Shown here in pieces: positions 18,409 to 27,927 of a stretch of DNA of 64,000 bases (the stretch's first letter is position 1; each line of letters begins with the position of its first letter). The notes under the pieces are model-generated. The model was not told the DNA's origin and did not search any database. It was given only the letters and a program-made list of their open reading frames with translations. This DNA comes from Pseudomonas fluorescens (lineage in GTDB: Bacteria > Pseudomonadota > Gammaproteobacteria > Pseudomonadales > Pseudomonadaceae): contig NZ_CP078138.1 of NCBI RefSeq assembly GCF_019212185.1, positions 3,826,501 through 3,890,500 of the forward strand, in the 5' to 3' direction. Both the position numbers and the translations under genes were made by a program.

Positions 18409-19443
18409 TTAGATAACCGGGCTCGGACTGTTGACCACGCAGCGAGCCGTCTTGAAGCTTAGATAAGGCACGCCATCTCCCCAATCATGACCATGCGGCT
18501 CAACGGCAGTTCGATGCACATTCACTCCACCACCCCAAGCAGGGTCAGCAAGACTTTGTCCACGCATCACTTTTGCATGTTGTCCAAAGTAATTTTTGAA
18601 CGAGGGGTAATCGGGCCCCTGGGGATCTTTCAATGGCGAATATTTATAATATTCAGGGTCGTACCAATCATGTACCCATTCGAGCCCGTTATCTGACATT
18701 GAATATAGGCCCAAAGGATTGGGTGGAAACTGATCGACCGGTAATGCAGTCAACCCTTCCGTTCCCCACCCCATTTTGACGGCGAATGCCTCCCGATCCC
18801 ATTCCGACGAAATATTCACGCCCCGAAGTCCATGTTCCCCAGGAATTCGTTCGGGTGCTACTTTGTAGGTCCCATCATCTGTGGCCACCATAAAAAACTG
18901 ACCACGACTTCGGGCGGCATATTCCCATTGTGCTTCCGTTGGTAGAGCAAACGGCAGCCCACTGACATCCATCAACCATTTGCAGTATTTTTCCGCCTCA
19001 TACCAGTCCATATGTGCAGGATTATTTTCAGGCTGACTGAAAATCTTGAACATCCTACTAGAGATATCTTGACGCAGCGCCAAGCCGTTGTACCTCAGAT
19101 AAAACTGAAACTCACGATTAGTAATTTTGGATTTATCAACGGAATAACTAGTTAGCTGCACCTTATGAAGTGGCTTGCTATCTTTATCCGCGTCGTAAGG
19201 CAATCCCTCCGGCCCATGCTCCACACCATAGTCCCCCATCAGGTACTCACCACCCTCGACAAATATCAGGTTGCCTTTCACCGCTTTAACGAAATCTGCA
19301 ATTTGGTCCGTGACATTAACATCCGTGTTTTGGGCAGGTTTTACCTCCTGCCCACATCCTGCCAATGCAATAATCACAAGCAACCCGATGCCCACCCACA
19401 CCGCGGCACGGGTCGCCTCTATACGCTTATAATTTCTGCCCAT
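18409..19443 (-). CDS. FGE-sulfatase-fold lipoprotein A (probable T6SS immunity protein)
   Basis: 344 aa predicted lipoprotein: positively charged N-terminus, hydrophobic segment and lipobox ALAGC (Cys ~30). The body is a formylglycine-generating-enzyme (SUMF1/EgtB/PvdO) fold with VEGGEYLMGDYG, ITNREFQFYLRYN, PAHMDWYEAEKYCKWL, LPTEAQWEYAAR and NGLEWVHDWYDP. The C-terminal part lacks the paired catalytic cysteines of true FGE enzymes; only one late Cys (TARCVVNS) remains, so it is probably not an oxidase. ATG at 19443 lies just after the stop of the paralogue; the in-frame TTG at 19449 is less likely. Periplasm-facing lipoproteins downstream of vgrG-effector pairs commonly protect against the effector. 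Confidence 0.75.
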   Translation of the reverse strand: MGRNYKRIEATRAAVWVGIGLLVIIALAGCGQEVKPAQNTDVNVTDQIADFVKAVKGNLIFVEGGEYLMGDYGVEHGPEGLPYDADKDSKPLHKVQLTSYSVDKSKITNREFQFYLRYNGLALRQDISSRMFKIFSQPENNPAHMDWYEAEKYCKWLMDVSGLPFALPTEAQWEYAARSRGQFFMVATDDGTYKVAPERIPGEHGLRGVNISSEWDREAFAVKMGWGTEGLTALPVDQFPPNPLGLYSMSDNGLEWVHDWYDPEYYKYSPLKDPQGPDYPSFKNYFGQHAKVMRGQSLADPAWGGGVNVHRTAVEPHGHDWGDGVPYLSFKTARCVVNSPSPVI

Positions 19444-19445
19444 TT

Positions 19446-20450
19446 TCAACTCACTGGCTCAGGACTATTAACTACGCAGCGTGCTGTTTTTGAACTCAAG
19501 AATACAGACTTGTCAGCAGACGCGAATCCATGCGGTTCAGCTGCGGTTCGATGTACATTGATACCTCCGCCCCAAGCCGGATTGGCCAGGCTTTGACCCC
19601 GAACGACCTTCGTATCGCGCCCGAAATAGTCCTTGAAAACAGGTTCATCCGGGCCTTTAGGATCCTTTAATGGTGAATGTTTATAATAGTCTGGGTCGTA
19701 CCAATCATTTAGCCATTCGAGTCCATTATCAGACATCGAGTAAAGTCCCAGTGGGTTTGGCGGAAACTGATCAACCGGTAGAGGCGTCAGACCTTCCGAC
19801 CTCCATCCCATTTCTTTTGCAAACGCTTGCCGATTCCATGTCGATGATATGTTGAGGCCTCTGAGTCCCTGCTCACCTGGTATACGTTCACGAGTTACTC
19901 TATAGGTGCCATCATCAGTCGCTACCATCATGAATTGACCACGGCTTGTTGCCGCATATTCCCATTGTGCTTCCGTGGGCAATGCAAAAGGCAATTCACT
20001 GATATCAGCTAACCACTTGCAGTATTTTTCGGCTTCGTACCAGTCCATATGAGCGGGAACATTCGGAGGCACACTATACACCTCGAACATTCCGCCCGAA
20101 ATATCGTGACGAAGCTCTAAACCATTAGCCTTCAAATATAAATTGAATGCACGATTAGTAATTTTGAATTCTCCAATCGAATAGCTACTCAATAGTACGT
20201 CATGAAACGGCTTGCTATCGACATCCGAATCATATGGTAGGTGCTCAAAACAATATTCAGCGCCGTAGTCACCCATCAAGAAGCTGCCACCCTCTACGGA
20301 AATCAAATTACCCTTCAGCACCTCGACAAACTTCTTTAATTCTGTAGATACAGGCGACTTCCTCACACCGACAACTATCTCGGGTGACCTATCACACGCA
20401 ACCAACCCAACAACACAGAACAAACTCACAATGACTTGCAACGCCTTCAT
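19446..20450 (-). CDS. FGE-sulfatase-fold lipoprotein B (probable T6SS immunity protein)
   Basis: 334 aa tandem paralogue of the next gene, alike over nearly the whole mature part (shared PAHMDWYEAEKYCKWL, VDQFPPNPLGLYSMSDNGLEW, RGQSLA-PAWGGG, TARCVVNS). Signal peptide with lipobox LVAC. ATG at 20450 is used because GAGGTG lies four bases upstream; a GTG two codons earlier is possible. It begins 13 bp after the effector stop, so it is the gene most tightly linked to the effector. Degenerate FGE fold without the enzyme's catalytic cysteine pair. Assignment as immunity protein rests on position and lipoprotein topology. Confidence 0.75.
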   Translation of the reverse strand: MKALQVIVSLFCVVGLVACDRSPEIVVGVRKSPVSTELKKFVEVLKGNLISVEGGSFLMGDYGAEYCFEHLPYDSDVDSKPFHDVLLSSYSIGEFKITNRAFNLYLKANGLELRHDISGGMFEVYSVPPNVPAHMDWYEAEKYCKWLADISELPFALPTEAQWEYAATSRGQFMMVATDDGTYRVTRERIPGEQGLRGLNISSTWNRQAFAKEMGWRSEGLTPLPVDQFPPNPLGLYSMSDNGLEWLNDWYDPDYYKHSPLKDPKGPDEPVFKDYFGRDTKVVRGQSLANPAWGGGINVHRTAAEPHGFASADKSVFLSSKTARCVVNSPEPVS

Positions 20451-20463
20451 GACCACCTCTCAT

Positions 20464-22749
20464 TCATCCAAGTAGAGTTAAATCATCTACACACGAAACA
20501 AACGCACATTGCGCCGGATAATGAGAGTTCGGGGCAGAATTTAGTTGATAGTAGGGCGTATCATTCATGGCTAGTGCGTAACCCCAAGCTATTTCCACTT
20601 TTAAAACCTTGTAGATAGCTGCAAACTGCTCCTTCGCTATAAACAAATCCTCAACACGATCAACCCCTTCCTGAAGAAATCTTATTAAGTGCTGCTCCTG
20701 TAAAACAACCGTTGAATCCTTATCACCCCCCTCTGCCAAACTCCTCCCATCGGGACTCATTCGGCACATCACCTTTCGCCACTCAGCAATCGTCTGAATA
20801 CTTCTTAATACCCATATCACTGACTCCTTGCGGTCGCTATATATATCCGGAGTGAATTTTTCGCCATAATTCTCATAATCCAAATGATCCCAAAACCCGT
20901 GCCGAGTCAGGACATACAGCAGTATCCCTTTGGCCTCCGGCGTGTACCGGAGTAGGTTCATAGGCTGGCTATTTATATTTTTCGCAATTTGATTTCTGCG
21001 CTTTGAAGCCTCTAACTTATTTTTATCTTCATCTATCAAAGAACCCATAAACTCTTCAAACCTTTGGCTCACAAAGTCAACTCCACGCCCCACTCCGCCA
21101 AAAGTCGAATACAAACTACTCCCCACACTTTCCAGCTGCATCACACAATACTGCCCATACGCTTTGAAAGCTCTTTTACTCACCAAATCAAAAAACCCAA
21201 AATCCAACCGATACAACTGATAAATCAACCAGGCCCCAAACTCCGCAATCGTATTAGTCCCCACCTCACAAATAACCCCGCCCTTCGCCCCGACGCCCCA
21301 GCACAAACTGGCGGCGACGTGGAAACAGAACTTGCCGTTGATAAAGGTGCAATAGAACTTGCCGCCAGCCCCCGCGCCCGCCAGACCGGCGATGCTGCTG
21401 CCGATGGTGCAGAAGTCGGTGTATTTGCCGGTCGATTGCAACAGACCGGCGACGTTGGGATTGAGGTCGCGTGGCGGGGTGGGTTTCAGCCATTGCAAGC
21501 TGCCCTTGAGGCTGCCTTCGACACGGGCGCCGGCGAAGGCTTGGGCTGTGACGCTGAGGCCTTCGTCTTCGGCGGCCATTTGTTGATGGAACACCGCGCC
21601 CCTGGTTTTTCGTTCATGAAAACGCGGCAGGCGTCCGCCGGGTTGGCCCATCAGCACTTGCTGGTCGCCGCTGCGGGCGATCTGTAGCTGGCCTTCAATC
21701 TGCACCGAGGCGCCGACGAAGCCGGTCAATTCGGGGGTCAGGCACAGTCGCAGCAGGCCCATGTTGAAGTCATTGCCGCGGTCGTCGGTATAGCGCAGGG
21801 CCCAACCCAGGCGGTCGGGGACGTAGGCGGTGTAACTGACCTTACCCGAGGCCACTGTCAGCGCTGCATTGGCTTCGCCCTTGAATGCGCCGGTGCCCTT
21901 GGCAACGTCAAACTCGCCACTGGCACCGACATTCGAGGCAAAGCGCATGAACTGCGCGCCACGGCTCAGGTCGAGACTGTCGGTCAGCTCCTTGGTGCCG
22001 ACGAACTGGCTGTGGTTCCAGCTCTCGGCCCAATCGAACAGCACGAAATCGCTTTTCAGTTTATCCAGATCGAAATCCGAGCCGGCCCACTTGAGTACGT
22101 CGCGCAATTCCAGTTTGATCTTCGGCCACTCCAGGGCCGTCAACTGTTCCGCCAGTGTGCTGCTCGATATAACGGTTTTTCCGTTTTTATCCTTGCTGTA
22201 GATGCTGGCTTGCGCCGAGCGTTTGTCCTTGCCTTTCAGGGAAACGTTATGCAGCTTCCGACCGGCCTGGGTCTGGCTGAAGTAGCCTTTCTTGACGTAG
22301 ACATAAGGTTTCGATTTGCCGTTGCGGCCACCCTTTCCCTGTACGACCGGGATCAGTTCGATCACCTCGTCGTAGCTCATCGAATCCAGGGAAAAATCGC
22401 CGAGTTCTTTCTTGATCGCAGCGCGGCTTTTTTCCAGCGCTTGCTCAGCTTCGGTGAGCGCCATCTGGCGCTTTTCTGTTTCACCGGGAGGCAGTGCCAC
22501 CTTCGACGAAGCGCTGGCATAACGCTCCAGCGCGGTGGAATAGTTGGCGCTGGCACGATGAAAGGCGTCCATGCGCGCATTCATTTCCTGCCAATGAAGT
22601 TCAAACTTGCCGGCGTGGTCGTCATCAATGAAGATCAACTCTTCCGTGTCCGGGCGGAAGTAGCACTGCGCGGATTGATGACAGACAACGGCGACAGGAT
22701 CTTTCCTGCTGCAGCGCAGTGTAGCGACGGGCGTTTCGGCCTGGCTCAT
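20464..22749 (-). CDS. Large putative T6SS effector, chimeric, family not recognised
   Basis: 761 aa with no signal peptide. Residues 1-130: N-terminal domain with a Cys pair (TLRC, QCYFRPD) and a charged helical stretch. Residues ~140-450: beta-rich region with alternating strands (GEANAALTVASG, GASVQIEGQLQIA, AFAGARVEGSLKGSLQWL). Residues ~460-560: Gly/Ala-rich and hydrophobic segments (GSSIAGLAGAGAGGKF, AASLCWGVGAKGGVICEVG) that could insert in a membrane. Residues ~560-761: a helical C-terminal domain. DNA composition falls sharply in GC from about residue 493 onward (below ~21270). GAGGAG precedes the ATG, 16 bp after vgrG. A pore-forming (VasX-like in logic) or other membrane-active toxin is conceivable, but no catalytic motif is seen. 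Confidence 0.68.
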   Translation of the reverse strand: MSQAETPVATLRCSRKDPVAVVCHQSAQCYFRPDTEELIFIDDDHAGKFELHWQEMNARMDAFHRASANYSTALERYASASSKVALPPGETEKRQMALTEAEQALEKSRAAIKKELGDFSLDSMSYDEVIELIPVVQGKGGRNGKSKPYVYVKKGYFSQTQAGRKLHNVSLKGKDKRSAQASIYSKDKNGKTVISSSTLAEQLTALEWPKIKLELRDVLKWAGSDFDLDKLKSDFVLFDWAESWNHSQFVGTKELTDSLDLSRGAQFMRFASNVGASGEFDVAKGTGAFKGEANAALTVASGKVSYTAYVPDRLGWALRYTDDRGNDFNMGLLRLCLTPELTGFVGASVQIEGQLQIARSGDQQVLMGQPGGRLPRFHERKTRGAVFHQQMAAEDEGLSVTAQAFAGARVEGSLKGSLQWLKPTPPRDLNPNVAGLLQSTGKYTDFCTIGSSIAGLAGAGAGGKFYCTFINGKFCFHVAASLCWGVGAKGGVICEVGTNTIAEFGAWLIYQLYRLDFGFFDLVSKRAFKAYGQYCVMQLESVGSSLYSTFGGVGRGVDFVSQRFEEFMGSLIDEDKNKLEASKRRNQIAKNINSQPMNLLRYTPEAKGILLYVLTRHGFWDHLDYENYGEKFTPDIYSDRKESVIWVLRSIQTIAEWRKVMCRMSPDGRSLAEGGDKDSTVVLQEQHLIRFLQEGVDRVEDLFIAKEQFAAIYKVLKVEIAWGYALAMNDTPYYQLNSAPNSHYPAQCAFVSCVDDLTLLG

Positions 22750-22765
22750 GGGTCAAACTCCTCGA

Positions 22766-25288
22766 TTAGTCAAAAAACAGTTGAATGTTTTGTGGGTCGA
22801 GACCGTGATGGCGCTGGGTGTAACCCTCAGCATCGGTGACACCGTGCACGAGACTGCCGTCGGCGGTTGCCATCCGATAAGCCACATAAGGTTTGAGCTC
22901 GTTGCTTGCTGCGTCCTTGATCTGAAACCTGCCCGACATCGGATTGGCATAAACCGGATCCTTCAAGGTCATGGCGCTCAGGGATTTTTCCAGAGACGCC
23001 GTTGCACTGACCTGGACGGTGGCGCCCTTGACCCGTATCTCGCCCGGCGCACCGATTTCGATGGCACCGTCCTTGAGCTTGATGTAGGCGCCCCGGCTGA
23101 CGAGGGTGATGCCCTGCTCTGCGTTCAGGGTAATTTCGTCGCTGATGCTGTTGAGGGTCAGCGCCTTGTGCGCTTGCAGGGTCATGGCATCGCTTTGCGC
23201 CTGAATGTCCACCGCTCCGCGAGCAGCGATGAGCTTCATCCCGAGCTTCTGCGCAAATAAACTGACCGCCTCGCCTGCGGCAAGGCTGAAGCGTTTGAAT
23301 ACACTGACGTCGGCACTGTCGCCCGCCGTAGCGATGAGGTTCTGGCCGGCCGAGAGTTGCAGATTGGCCGGTGTTGCCAAGCCAATACCGGCAGGCGCAG
23401 ACGCCAACAATCCCGCCTTTTGCAGACCGCTCAGGGCCTGCTGCAACCCCTGTTGCGCTTGCGTGTCGGCGGCTAATGCGCCGGATACATCAGCGCTTTG
23501 CGCCAGAGCATTGACCAGATGCAAGGCGTTTTTGAGTTGCGCCAGGGCGGCGTTCATGTCGAGCACCGGGCCCTGCGCCTTGGGCTGCGCATCCGCACTG
23601 ATAAAGATCCCCTTGCCGGCCCGAATCACCCCCCAATCATCCGTCCTCAGTTCAACCCCTTCCCCACGCTTCTGTTTCTTGGCATCCACCAAATGCCCCA
23701 GATTCAGCTGACTCTTACCGCCATATTCCGTGCTGAGCTTGACGTGCTCCTGCCCGCGCAAATCCTCCATGCGCAATTTGTTGTTGGCCGGGGTGCGCAG
23801 GACGTTGCGGCTGTGGTCGCGCTTTCTGTCGGTGATGACGTCGGGGCGGTCGCTGTCGTGCAGGGCGTGGGCGATGTAGGGGCGGTCCGGGTCGCCTTCT
23901 TCGAAAGCGATCGCCACTTCGGTGCCGAAAATCAGCGGTAGATGTAGGCCGTAGGTGTCGCCGGCGTAGGGCCGGGCCAGGCGCAGCCAGCGGCTTTCGC
24001 GGCCTTGGGGCCAAGTGTCGCGGTCGAAAAGGAATTTGACCCGGTAGTAGCCATGGCCGTCGAGGTAGGCATAGGTGTCGCCGGCGGAGTGGCTGCTGAT
24101 CCGCGCAGGAAGTGTCCCGACCATTTGTGGTTTTGGCAGTACGGGCGGACGGAAGCAGATGAAGTGGTCGTAGGGCATCGCCTCGAAGTGGGCGATGAAA
24201 CTGGCGTCGCGGGCAGCGCAGGTGCGCAGGTGGGTGATCACCGCGCCTGGGCGAAAGGCCTGGGGGGCGCCTTCAGGCATGTTCAGCACTTGCCCGGGGG
24301 CCAGGGTCGGGCTGTCGGTGCTGCCGCTGAGGCGGGTGCGTTGGTTGAGAAAACGCTCGTGACGCAGGCGGGCAAAGTGGTAGCCGCTTTCGCTGGCCAG
24401 GCTTTCGAATTGGTACAGCTTGTTGCCCAGTTCGCTGTAGGGCAAGCCGTAGTAAAACGCCTCGCCAGAGGTGGTCTTGTCGTTGCGAACCTGATTGACG
24501 TCGCCATCAAGGTAGGCGCGGGCATCCAGCGGTTTATAGCTGCGGAAGGTGATGTGTTTTTCCACCACCTGGTGGCGGGTCTGCAGGTTCCACACGCTGT
24601 CCTGATCGCCGCTGCTCAGGCCCGTGAGGCCGCGGTACGGCAGCTCGATGTCGAATTGATAACCCTTCTGTTCATCGTGAAATTCCACGACGTCATGACC
24701 GGTTGTCGGGTGGCAGCCGATGCGGTACCAGATGCCGACTTCGGCGAGCAGACGATGAATAAAATCCAGGTCGCTTTCGTCGTACTGCATCACCTGCTCG
24801 CGCCGCGGGTACTCACGCACCAGATGGAACGGGCAGTCGAAATGCTCCATGTCGTGACGGCCGAGCAGGATGCTTTTGACGATTTCCGGCACCGACTGCT
24901 GTTGGTAAATCCGGCTCTGCTTACCGCGCCCGGCCAGGGCCAGGCGCGGTTGCAGGGTGACCGAATAGCGCGCCTCGTCGCGGCTGGCGGATAGGCGCTG
25001 AAAGCCGGTGATCACCCCATAAAAGGTGCGCAAAAGCGTGGACACCGGGGTTTGAAAGAACACGAGATTCTTCACCGGCGGCGCGTGCAGGCTGAACCAG
25101 GCACGCTGATTGAGCACCTGCTCGACGCTGATGTCCTGCTCGGCGCTGGTGAATTCAATGGTGTAGAGGAAGGGCTGACTCAGGCCTTCGACGCCGTCGA
25201 AAGTGAGGACGTCGATGGGGGCCTGGAGGTTGTTGATTTCGAGGATGTGGCGGCTGTGGTTGTAGAACACACGCGCAAGGCTGGTCAT
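22766..25288 (-). CDS. tssI: T6SS spike protein VgrG with C-terminal transthyretin-like domain
   Basis: 840 aa. gp27-like head (residues ~10-400), gp5-like OB fold (around GTLPARISSHSAGDTYAYLDGHGYYRVKF), a DUF2345 beta-helix needle (~560-760), then a ~70-residue extension containing FQIKDAASNELKPYVAYRM and GVTDAEGYTQRH. That pattern resembles the transthyretin-like domain which, in enteroaggregative E. coli VgrG1, binds the phospholipase Tle1. The ATG at 25288 is preferred (GGAGG seven bases upstream) over an in-frame TTG at 25294. The extension probably carries the effector encoded 16 bp downstream. Confidence 0.95.
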   Translation of the reverse strand: MTSLARVFYNHSRHILEINNLQAPIDVLTFDGVEGLSQPFLYTIEFTSAEQDISVEQVLNQRAWFSLHAPPVKNLVFFQTPVSTLLRTFYGVITGFQRLSASRDEARYSVTLQPRLALAGRGKQSRIYQQQSVPEIVKSILLGRHDMEHFDCPFHLVREYPRREQVMQYDESDLDFIHRLLAEVGIWYRIGCHPTTGHDVVEFHDEQKGYQFDIELPYRGLTGLSSGDQDSVWNLQTRHQVVEKHITFRSYKPLDARAYLDGDVNQVRNDKTTSGEAFYYGLPYSELGNKLYQFESLASESGYHFARLRHERFLNQRTRLSGSTDSPTLAPGQVLNMPEGAPQAFRPGAVITHLRTCAARDASFIAHFEAMPYDHFICFRPPVLPKPQMVGTLPARISSHSAGDTYAYLDGHGYYRVKFLFDRDTWPQGRESRWLRLARPYAGDTYGLHLPLIFGTEVAIAFEEGDPDRPYIAHALHDSDRPDVITDRKRDHSRNVLRTPANNKLRMEDLRGQEHVKLSTEYGGKSQLNLGHLVDAKKQKRGEGVELRTDDWGVIRAGKGIFISADAQPKAQGPVLDMNAALAQLKNALHLVNALAQSADVSGALAADTQAQQGLQQALSGLQKAGLLASAPAGIGLATPANLQLSAGQNLIATAGDSADVSVFKRFSLAAGEAVSLFAQKLGMKLIAARGAVDIQAQSDAMTLQAHKALTLNSISDEITLNAEQGITLVSRGAYIKLKDGAIEIGAPGEIRVKGATVQVSATASLEKSLSAMTLKDPVYANPMSGRFQIKDAASNELKPYVAYRMATADGSLVHGVTDAEGYTQRHHGLDPQNIQLFFD

Positions 25289-25290
25289 GC

Positions 25291-27927
25291 TCAAACCTCC
25301 ATCGCCGCAGCAGGCACCGCGAGCGGTGTATCGATGAACTGCAAGGTGATCCCCTCTTTATCGTCATACCCCAGAACGACTCCGAGGGTTTTCACCTGCG
25401 CAGCCTGGCGCTGTAGAAGTTGCTGACTCAGTACCGGCAATATCTGCTGGTTGAGCAAGCTGTCGATATTGCGCGCGCCGGTGTCGGGCAGCAGACAGGC
25501 AGCGACCAGCCCATCGGTGAGTGCTTCATCGATCTGGCAGGTCAGGCCGTAATGACGATGCAGTCGCTGGGCAAGCCGATCGAGCTTGATCGCGACTATT
25601 TCTTTTAGGGCGTCGGCGGGCAGCGGCCGATAGATCAGGGTCTGAAAGCGCGCCAGCAATGCCGGCTGGAAATGCTCGCGCAAAATCGGTCGCAGCCACT
25701 CCTGCAGGGTGCTGTCGCTGGCTTCGGGATACTGCTGCAAACCCGCCTGCAACTCATCGCTGCCCAGATTCGAGGTCATCAGGATGACGGTGTTGCGAAA
25801 GTCGATTTCGCGCCCTTCGCCATCACGCATGAAGCCGCGATCGAAGACCTGGTAAAACAGGTTGAGTACATCACGATGGGCTTTCTCCACCTCGTCCAGC
25901 AGGACGACGCTGTAGGGCCGCTGACGCACCGCTTCGGTGAGCACACCACCTTGGCCAAAGCCGACGTAACCGGGCGGCGCACCCTTGAGTTGACTGACAG
26001 TGTGGGCTTCCTGGTACTCGGACAGGTTGAGGGTGATCAGCGATTTTTCACCCGCGAACAGGCAGTCGGCCAACGCCAGAGCGGTTTCGGTCTTGCCGAC
26101 GCCGCTGGTGCCCACCAGCAGGAACACCCCCAGCGGTGCCTGTTCTTCGGTCAAGCCCGTTTTCGCCGCGCGCAAGCGCCGTGCCAGGGCCGCCAGTGCC
26201 GCTTCCTGCCCTTTTACCCGAGTGGCCAATTGACCCTCCAGTTCCAGCAAGCTCGCCTGTTCATCCTTGAGCAGGCTGCCCAATGGCACGCCCGTCCAGT
26301 CGGCGATGACTTCGGCCACGCTGCGGGCGCACACATCCAGCGAGAGCAACGGCTGATTGCCCTGAATCTCGCTCAAGCGCTCTTGCAGCGCCACGCACTG
26401 TTCAAGTTGCAAAGGTTCGGCCTGGCGGGCGTCGAGCAATTCTCGGGTGAGGTCCAGTTCCTGGCGGTATTGCCGGGCCAGTTCGATGTGCTGATGTTCA
26501 AGCTCAGCGTGTTGCCTGGCAATCAGCGACAGCCGTTCGTGCGCAGAACTGCCGAGCAGTTGCAGGTCTTCGTCCAGAGCTTCGCGCTCCAACTTCAGGG
26601 CTGCTTGCCGGGCCTTGAGGCGGACCAGGGCCTGGGGTTCGCAATCCAGGCTCATGCGCACACGGGCGCTGGCGGTATCCAACAGGTCGACGGCTTTGTC
26701 CGGCAACTGGCGCCCGGTAAGGTAACGCCGTGACAGACTGACTGCAGCCTGCACCGCGGCATCCTGGATATGCACGCCATGATGGCTGGCATAACGGGCC
26801 TTGAGACCGCGCAACATCAGGCAGGCGCTGGCCTCGTCCGGCTCATCGACCTTGACCACCTGGAACCGCCGTTCCAACGCCGCGTCGCGCTCGAAGTATT
26901 GCTTGTACTCGCTCCAGGTAGTCGCGGCGATAGTGCGCAGTTCGCCACGGGCCAACGCCGGCTTGAGCAGATTTGCCGCATCCGCCCCGCCCGCCTGGTT
27001 GCCCGCGCCGATCAGGGTATGGGCTTCATCGATGAATAGCAGCACCGGATGGGGCGAGCGCTGCACGGCATCGATCACGTTCTTCAGGCGTTGCTCGAAC
27101 TCGCCCTTGACCCCGGCACCCGCCTGCAACAACCCCAGGTCCAGGGTGCGCACGCTGACCGGTTTGAGGCTGTCCGGCACATTGCCCTCGGCAATGCGCA
27201 ACGCCAGGCCTTCGACCAGCGCGGTTTTCCCTACCCCTGGCTCACCTACGAGTAGCGGGTTGTTCTTGCGCCGCCGACTCAAGATATCGATGACTTGGCG
27301 GATCTCATCGTCGCGGCCAAACACCGGGTCGATCTGCCCGGCCTGCGCCTTGGCGGTGACGTCCTGGGTGAATTTGTCCAGCACCGCCTGCAAGGCATTT
27401 TGAGTGCCATCAGTCACTGCGGGGGCTTGTTCCAGGACGACGTTTTGCTGCAGCAGTGGTCGTTCTTCGGAGTATTGATCGAGCAGCACCTGCAACTGCT
27501 GCAATTGATTTTGGCTGAGGCTCAGCAGGGGCCAGACCGCGTCGCAGGCCAGCCAATGGGGATTTAGCAGCAGTTCGCCAAGCAGGTCCACGGAGCGCAC
27601 GCTGTCATTGCCGCCCAGGGAGGCGCGCAGCCAGGCGCTCTCGATCAGTTGCTGCAACTGGTTGCACAGCTGCGGCTTGCCTTGCACGCTGCGTGGCAAG
27701 GTGTCGAGATGATCCAGCAGTCCGCGCCAAAGCTCGTCCATGTCCCACTCATAACGGCGGGCGATAAGGGTCAGGTCGCCCTCGCCCTGCTCCATTAATT
27801 TGAGCAGCCAGTGCTCGATACTGATCTGCCCGTGGGCGCGACTTTGACACAGCGTTGCCGCCGCGCTGAGCGCTTGCGCGCAATAGGGATTGAGACGCCG
27901 CAGCAGGCGCGTTGCGTGATGAGTCAT
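25291..27927 (-). CDS. tssH: T6SS sheath-recycling AAA+ ATPase ClpV
   Basis: 878 aa ClpB/Hsp100-family ATPase that disassembles the contracted TssB/TssC sheath. N-terminal Clp_N repeats span residues ~1-150, with the long hydrophilic linker typical of ClpV. The first AAA module has GEPGVGKT (~residue 226) and FIDEAHTLIGAG; a coiled middle domain (~400-520) is rich in Leu/Glu/Arg; the second AAA module has GTSGVGKT (~602) and VVLLDEVEKAH. ATG at 27927 (AAGGATG upstream) gives the normal MTHHATRLLRRLNPYC start; the frame is open to 27981. vgrG starts 2 bp after the stop. Confidence 0.96.
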   Translation of the reverse strand: MTHHATRLLRRLNPYCAQALSAAATLCQSRAHGQISIEHWLLKLMEQGEGDLTLIARRYEWDMDELWRGLLDHLDTLPRSVQGKPQLCNQLQQLIESAWLRASLGGNDSVRSVDLLGELLLNPHWLACDAVWPLLSLSQNQLQQLQVLLDQYSEERPLLQQNVVLEQAPAVTDGTQNALQAVLDKFTQDVTAKAQAGQIDPVFGRDDEIRQVIDILSRRRKNNPLLVGEPGVGKTALVEGLALRIAEGNVPDSLKPVSVRTLDLGLLQAGAGVKGEFEQRLKNVIDAVQRSPHPVLLFIDEAHTLIGAGNQAGGADAANLLKPALARGELRTIAATTWSEYKQYFERDAALERRFQVVKVDEPDEASACLMLRGLKARYASHHGVHIQDAAVQAAVSLSRRYLTGRQLPDKAVDLLDTASARVRMSLDCEPQALVRLKARQAALKLEREALDEDLQLLGSSAHERLSLIARQHAELEHQHIELARQYRQELDLTRELLDARQAEPLQLEQCVALQERLSEIQGNQPLLSLDVCARSVAEVIADWTGVPLGSLLKDEQASLLELEGQLATRVKGQEAALAALARRLRAAKTGLTEEQAPLGVFLLVGTSGVGKTETALALADCLFAGEKSLITLNLSEYQEAHTVSQLKGAPPGYVGFGQGGVLTEAVRQRPYSVVLLDEVEKAHRDVLNLFYQVFDRGFMRDGEGREIDFRNTVILMTSNLGSDELQAGLQQYPEASDSTLQEWLRPILREHFQPALLARFQTLIYRPLPADALKEIVAIKLDRLAQRLHRHYGLTCQIDEALTDGLVAACLLPDTGARNIDSLLNQQILPVLSQQLLQRQAAQVKTLGVVLGYDDKEGITLQFIDTPLAVPAAAMEV

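Noticed and set aside
18409..20450. Reading the lipoprotein pair as active formylglycine-generating enzymes
   Set aside because: The paired C-terminal cysteines required for catalysis are missing and no sulfatase gene is nearby.
20464..22749. Assignment of the effector as Tle1 phospholipase because VgrG has a TTR-like tail
   Set aside because: No GxSxG lipase motif or DUF2235 pattern could be seen in the protein.
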